A stretch of 64,000 nucleotides of DNA from Epiperipatus broadwayi. Its lineage: Eukaryota > Onychophora > Udeonychophora > Euonychophora > Peripatidae. This document shows, in pieces, positions 59,403 through 64,000 of this stretch. The position numbers were made by a program, and so were the translations under genes. The stretch is from NCBI GenBank assembly GCA_028023455.1, contig JAQFVV010012400.1, forward strand, positions 14,329,748-14,393,747, in the 5' to 3' direction. Within the stretch, counting starts at the first letter, position 1. Every line of letters starts with the position of its first letter. The notes below the pieces were generated by a model. It was not told the DNA's origin. It did no database searches and was given only the letters and a program-made list of their open reading frames with translations.

Positions 59403-60176
59403 TTATCAGAAATTGTGTTTTTTGGTGTTGATTAAATATTTTTTCTATTACAATAATTTAAAAAGAAGAAAATGCAGTTGTATTTTTCCATACCATAATC
59501 AGAAAATTTTAAAAGTAATCTGAATGAACATTTATTTATTTCATTTTTTAATAACAAAATAGAAATCATAATTAATTTTTTATTCATCATTTTTTCATAT
59601 ATGTAATTATATTCATTTTCAACATTGCTTTTGTATCAGTATTATTAAAATTGTGAAAAAATAAATACATATGCATTTTATTATGTAACTTTTTTCTCCC
59701 CATTTTATTCTTCAAACTTCAGACTAAATAAGGGAAAATAATGTTATTTTTATGTGAGTTTAGCCAATTGAGCAGATATTGAAGTGTGAATTGAGCAATA
59801 GAACACACCCTGAAGAAGCAATAATCTAAGTGATATAATCAAAAGATTGACTGGAAGATAATTGTATAAAATAATTTTATTTTTATTATTATTATTATTA
59901 TTTTCGAATTTTTAATAAATTATATGAAACATATTTGTTATACATATAAAGAAATCACATATATACAAAAATTGATTGGTTAATAATAATTAGTTTGATA
60001 ATAATGATATACCAAACTAAAATATCACATGACTTACTCTGCTTGCTTTCAATAACTACATTATGAGCAATAATTTACTCCACAATGGTCTCTTATATCT
60101 TTGAATAATCAATTTACATAATATAGAGTGTTGCATTCAAATCCCAGGCTTGTTTTTAGTTACTCATCATCATCAA

Positions 60177-60220
60177 TGAGAAGCATTGGATTTGCAACTC
60201 CGCATCCAGCTGTCATCTTT
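60177..60220 (+). repeat. Dispersed repeat, copy 2
   Basis: TGAGAAGCATTGGATTTGCAA and CATCCAGCTGTCAT match 48611-48653. A B-box-like GCATTCAAATCCC lies 40 bp upstream at about 60133, so it may be a SINE body. Confidence 0.55.
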
Positions 60221-60999
60221 ACTTGTTTGGTATTGCTATCTATAGTCGAAACGTCATAAGTTTATAATTATAGATTTAGTAATCAATTTTGAATATAAAC
60301 TTAGCAATTTTAAATTAATTATTAAAGTATTGTATTACATGTAATTTTATTATGGCCCTCCACCTTGTAACAATGTCTTGATGAAAAGAAGAGAATAGTA
60401 CTGTTTTAATATATGAGATATTTTAACAATTTATCATTATGCTTAAATCATAGCTGTCGAAATACATTATTTAATGCATGAAAACTTATTATAAAGTATC
60501 GTTTAAATCATTTCCCTGCAAATAACATATATAGAATTAGAAAGTCAAAAAAATTAAAGCAAATAAATATCAATTCAATAATTGAATCATTAAAGCATAA
60601 TTTTGTGCGTGTGTGCATTTTAAGTTTTGAAATAGATTTTTAGAGAAATTAGTTCTTTTATAATCTTCTCCTCTTTTGTAAATATCATATATTTAAGTTG
60701 AGCAAAAAAGTAATGGCAATTATTTATGCATGCAGTTTAAAAAACTTTGCAAGGAAATATCAAACTATTTGAAGTAATTATAAAACAGTTGACTTTTTCC
60801 ATGCAGTCTTTTTTTTTTTTTTTGGTATACAATACTCTATTCAGTCTAGTGAATATAAATAATAATATTCACTTTTCATATGCATTTAATACATGCAATT
60901 TATTTATTATTTTCAAATTTAAGTTGAAAGCTTTAATTGTTTTGGTTAGCTGTCTTTCTCAGATGTGTAAATATATAAAACATCACATTATTATATATA

Positions 61000-61347
61000 A
61001 ACATCACATGACCACCACTTCTTGTGCTTGTGTATACCTGTTTTAAAACAGGCAAAACTCACTATACGTATTGCCACACACAACAAGCTAGAATAATCAA
61101 TGGATTCATAGTTTTGTAGTTAAATGGAGATAAAAGATGGCTGCTGGAGTGTTGCATTACTAAGATCTAGGTGCAGTGCTCTCAGATCCAAGGTTCCTCA
61201 CTGACGAAGGCCACAAGCCTGAAACTAGTCTGGGAATGTTGGATGAGTAGGCACTAGATGGGGATTTTATGCACAAGCCTCCTGGCATCCATTGATTACT
61301 CTAGCTTGCTGTGTGTGGCAATACGTATAGTGAGTTTTGCCTGTTTT
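61000..61347 (+). mobile_element. Inverted-arm retroposon carrying a hammerhead ribozyme
   Basis: The 348-bp insertion is flanked by a perfect 13-bp duplication ATTATTATATATA (60987-60999 and 61348-61360). It has a ~28-bp head (ACATCACATGACCACC...), then a 61-bp left arm starting AAAACAGGCAAAACTCAC (about 61033-61093), a loop of about 190 bp containing the ribozyme at 61186-61244, and an inverted right arm (about 61287-61347) ending GTTTTGCCTGTTTT. The duplication length fits target-primed reverse transcription rather than a DNA transposon. There is no ORF, so mobility would depend on another element, and a Penelope-like relic is present in this window. It is related to 24598-24749 and to the old copies at 13.75 and 17.5-17.9 kb. 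Confidence 0.8.
61186..61244 (+). ncRNA. Type I hammerhead ribozyme, core complete
   Basis: Core boxes: CTGACGA (61201-61207, fits CUGANGA), stem II AGGC/GCCT with loop CACAA (61208-61220), GAAA (61221-61224), the self-complementary CTAG (61225-61228) as minimal stem III, and TC (61229-61230) with predicted cleavage after C61230. Stem I is long: CA/TG, a one-base bulge, TTCC/GGAA, an internal loop GG against TG, then ATCCAA/TTGGAT (61186-61200 against 61231-61244). The ACTAGT palindrome at stem III would let two copies pair as a double hammerhead, as known for newt and viroid hammerheads with very short stem III. All universally conserved residues are present. Activity is untested. Confidence 0.75.
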
Positions 61348-61960
61348 ATTATTATATATACTATATGTTTACATCAAAATTTTCTATAAATATATAATAT
61401 TAAAACTTTTTTAAAAAACATATTATAAATACTAATTCCATATAAGTGTTGAATAGTATAAAATGTCAGCTTATATTTGGGAATAATAAATAAATTATAT
61501 ATACTGTATATTAAGTACTTATGAAAAATGAAATATCAGAATTTAAATGTTTTAAATACCAGCTCAGTTAATAATTAAAAGTAAAAAGATTTTTATATGC
61601 ATGTTATATTTTTCATCCTAGACTAATTTAGCACATAGAATTACTCTAACCAAAATATAATCATCAATGGTAGCTTATTTATACTATTCCTGCATCATTA
61701 ATATACATTAATTTACTAAGACTTCATTTTAGAAAAGGTAACAAGAAAGAAAAGTGATGAAAAGTTAAATAATTAACAAGACTAATATTTTAATGGTAAC
61801 TTTAAAAATAAAAAATAAACAGCCAAATTATTTAGAAAGGTTATAAATAATCAAATCCATCTTGATTAAAGTATATGGTGAAACTCTTAATATATTTAAA
61901 AATTCTCAAATATATTTATAATAATGTGATGATAATGAAAACTATATAATGTTGTAATAA

Positions 61961-62023
61961 AGTTTATCTCAGTGGTAAGAGTAACTGACTTGAGAGCTAA
62001 AGATTCCTGAATTCATTTCCCAC
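61961..62023 (+). repeat. tRNA-like SINE fragment
   Basis: AGTTTATCTCAGTGGTAAGAG resembles an A box and ATTCCTGAATTCATTTCCC a decayed B box at tRNA spacing. It shares CTAAAGATTCCTG with the fragment at 62896, so both are probably one family. Confidence 0.45.
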
Positions 62024-62895
62024 TGAAAATTAAATCAATCTAATTGTATAGAATTGTACTGTACTTGTCACTTTTTTCTTGGATGTTACTTGACCTCTCA
62101 AAGACTGACTTTGTAATTGTAAAAAAAAATTGAGAATAGAAAAAAAAAATTTTTTTTTTAAATGATAAGTCAACAATATAAAAAAATGTTAAAATGTACT
62201 GGAAAGAATTGACTAGTAGAAATGTTCTGGGAAATATTTGATTTAAATGAACAACTATTAAGGAATGGAGATGCAAGAAAAATTATATACATAATCATAT
62301 TTGAAACCATATTACTCATTTCTAGTTAGTAAAAAACTTTTTTGATCTGTTATATGTCAGTATTCTAATGTTAGTTGTTAGCCATAAATCCTGTTGTCAG
62401 TCAATTTGCTGATATATTTAAGCAAATATTTGTGTCATAATTTGATTTGATCTTCCTATTTTAAAACTATTTGCATATTCTACTCAAATAATCTTAATTT
62501 GTAAAACTAAAAAAGCCTTACTTATTTTAAGCAACAATTCTTTTAGGTGGGGACTTGCAAAATATGAAAATTATATAAAATATAACCTTTTTTTTTTTAA
62601 ATAGATGTTTATATTTTATCTGGACTGTGTATAGAAACTAAGTATTATTGATGGATGTTATTAAATGTTATGTTTCCACTTAGAAGAATATCAACAATTG
62701 TTTTTCTTTATCTATTTGAATAGAATGCTGATAATTTCTAATAATGAAGATATTTAGTTTGCACATATATATAAACACATTTATCTATGTTGATTATTAG
62801 GAGACCTTAACAGAAGTTGCTAATTTTTGGCTCTTATATTAAGTCACAAAGGACATCTGCATTACAACTTTTAGTAATAACTATCAATTTTTGTA

Positions 62896-62960
62896 GGTCA
62901 ACGATAACAGACTCTGGAACTAAAGGTTCCTGGTTTGAATTTCAATCTATCACTTGTGAT
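62896..62960 (+). repeat. tRNA-like SINE fragment, same family
   Basis: GGTCAACGATAACAGACTC and CTAAAGGTTCCTGGTTTGAA match the fragment at 61961 with a better preserved B box (GGTTTGAATTTC). Confidence 0.45.
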
Positions 62961-64000
62961 TTAGAAATGCATATGTTGTTGTTTTTTTAGTGATTAACCA
63001 TTTGACCATATAATGGACTGTCAATCAGTTCACAACATCTTTATTTTATGCAGTATGTATAAGGTGATTGTGAAATCATCTAAAGCTTTCATAAACTCAT
63101 ATCAATCTACATTTTATGTAGTTTGCATAAGCATGACAAAAAAATTAGGACCTGAAAAAATTTCACTTGATTAGATCATAAAGTCCAATTCATGAATATG
63201 ACAAATAGTTGTATTAACCAATATTCTTTTTATGATTATTACAAAAAAGCATGTAAATATTTTTATACTCATCAATATATATATATATTCCATGCAGTTT
63301 GTTTAATTGTGAAATTGTATAAATCTTTATAATGTTGGGCAGTAATCTAAATGGTTCTTGCACTAAGCAAAAATGTCAAAATCACTTAATAATTTTTTAA
63401 TAGTCTAAAATATTCTTATTCTTACATTAGTCTTTTGAAAAGAGTATTGTGTACTGAAAAGGCATTCAAGGTATCAGTGAGCAATTTTTGCTTAATGCAA
63501 AAACTGTATTTATCATAGCACAAAATTATTATAGGGTAATTACTGAGTTTAATTTATAATAAATCTTTATAACTCTCCTCTGTAAGTGCATAACAAAATG
63601 AGGGCTTTATAGACTGCTATAATAGAACTAAAGCACCACTTTAGTTTACTTAATATTTATGTATATCTTAATGATGTGAAAACTCATTAAAGTTCTTGTT
63701 GTAAATCTAAATTTGAAGAGCTAGAAGGTGGCAAACAGTGGCCAACTTTCATGGATAATGATGGAGTTTTATCTCTTAGTCATAAATTCTCTATTGTTTA
63801 GTTTCTCTGCCTGCAGGGAATTTGGACACACACACATTAAAACAATATTCTATATTTATTCGTATAGATACAATGTATTACTAAATAGTGACTATTTTTT
63901 ACTTCCTTATTAATATTGTGGCACTCCTCTAATTAATTATTTACATACCAGGCCGAGGTATTTTAACAAAAATGTATTGGTTGAATTTAACTGCAATTCC

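Larger units (their letters stand above)
58930..60986 (+). other. AT-rich intron
   Basis: It contains a (TTA) run near 59880, a CTCF-like motif at 59387-59402 and a dispersed repeat at 60177-60220. Nothing coding was seen. Confidence 0.6.
61361..64000 (+). other. ALIX intron, last part of window
   Basis: AT-rich, with two tRNA-like SINE fragments listed separately. No exon was recognised, and the final ALIX exon probably lies beyond 64000. Confidence 0.55.

Overview
The window looks like intronic sequence of one large, repeat-rich animal gene. Base composition is very AT-rich, protein-coding exons are short with canonical AG/GT borders, and introns reach more than 34 kb. The host gene is the ALIX gene (PDCD6IP family) on the + strand. 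Three exons are visible (16354-16488, 19685-19859, 54202-54414). They encode the end of the V domain and the start of the proline-rich tail, and the reading phases join correctly. The earlier exons and the last exon(s) lie outside the window. The exon proteins look protostome-like and the mobile-element mix (Ty3/gypsy, Penelope-like, ZBED-type hAT, Tc1 relics) is typical of invertebrates. An arthropod is my best guess, but this is inference only.

Left part (1-13546): the 5' end of a LINE endonuclease ORF runs off the left edge on the - strand. A 12.3-kb Ty3/gypsy element follows, also on the - strand, with two 2.35-kb long terminal repeats differing at only about two dozen positions. Its gag and pol are young but split by several frame breaks. 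It lies antisense in an ALIX intron.

Middle (13547-54201): the two ALIX exons are followed by a giant intron packed with mobile DNA. It holds long palindromes, hAT-type miniature elements (one containing a nested SINE, both with target duplications), and a Penelope-like relic with a GIY-YIG tail. A rearranged 6.6-kb LTR-type element at 35138-41769 has one LTR segment inverted. A degraded Tc1/mariner transposase and a C-rich tandem array come next, then a complete ZBED5-like hAT element (49109-51885) with 16-bp terminal inverted repeats and a perfect 8-bp target duplication.

Right part (54202-64000): the ALIX proline-rich exon, a perfect 72-bp-arm hairpin, a tandem array of about 20 units near 58 kb, and a 348-bp retroposon at 61000-61347. 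That retroposon has 61-bp inverted arms, a 13-bp target duplication and, between the arms, what reads as a complete type I hammerhead ribozyme. A shorter relative lacking the ribozyme lies at 24598-24749. Decayed ribozyme-like relatives lie at 13.75, 17.6 and 17.8 kb. This self-cleaving retroposon family is the most interesting biology I can see here.
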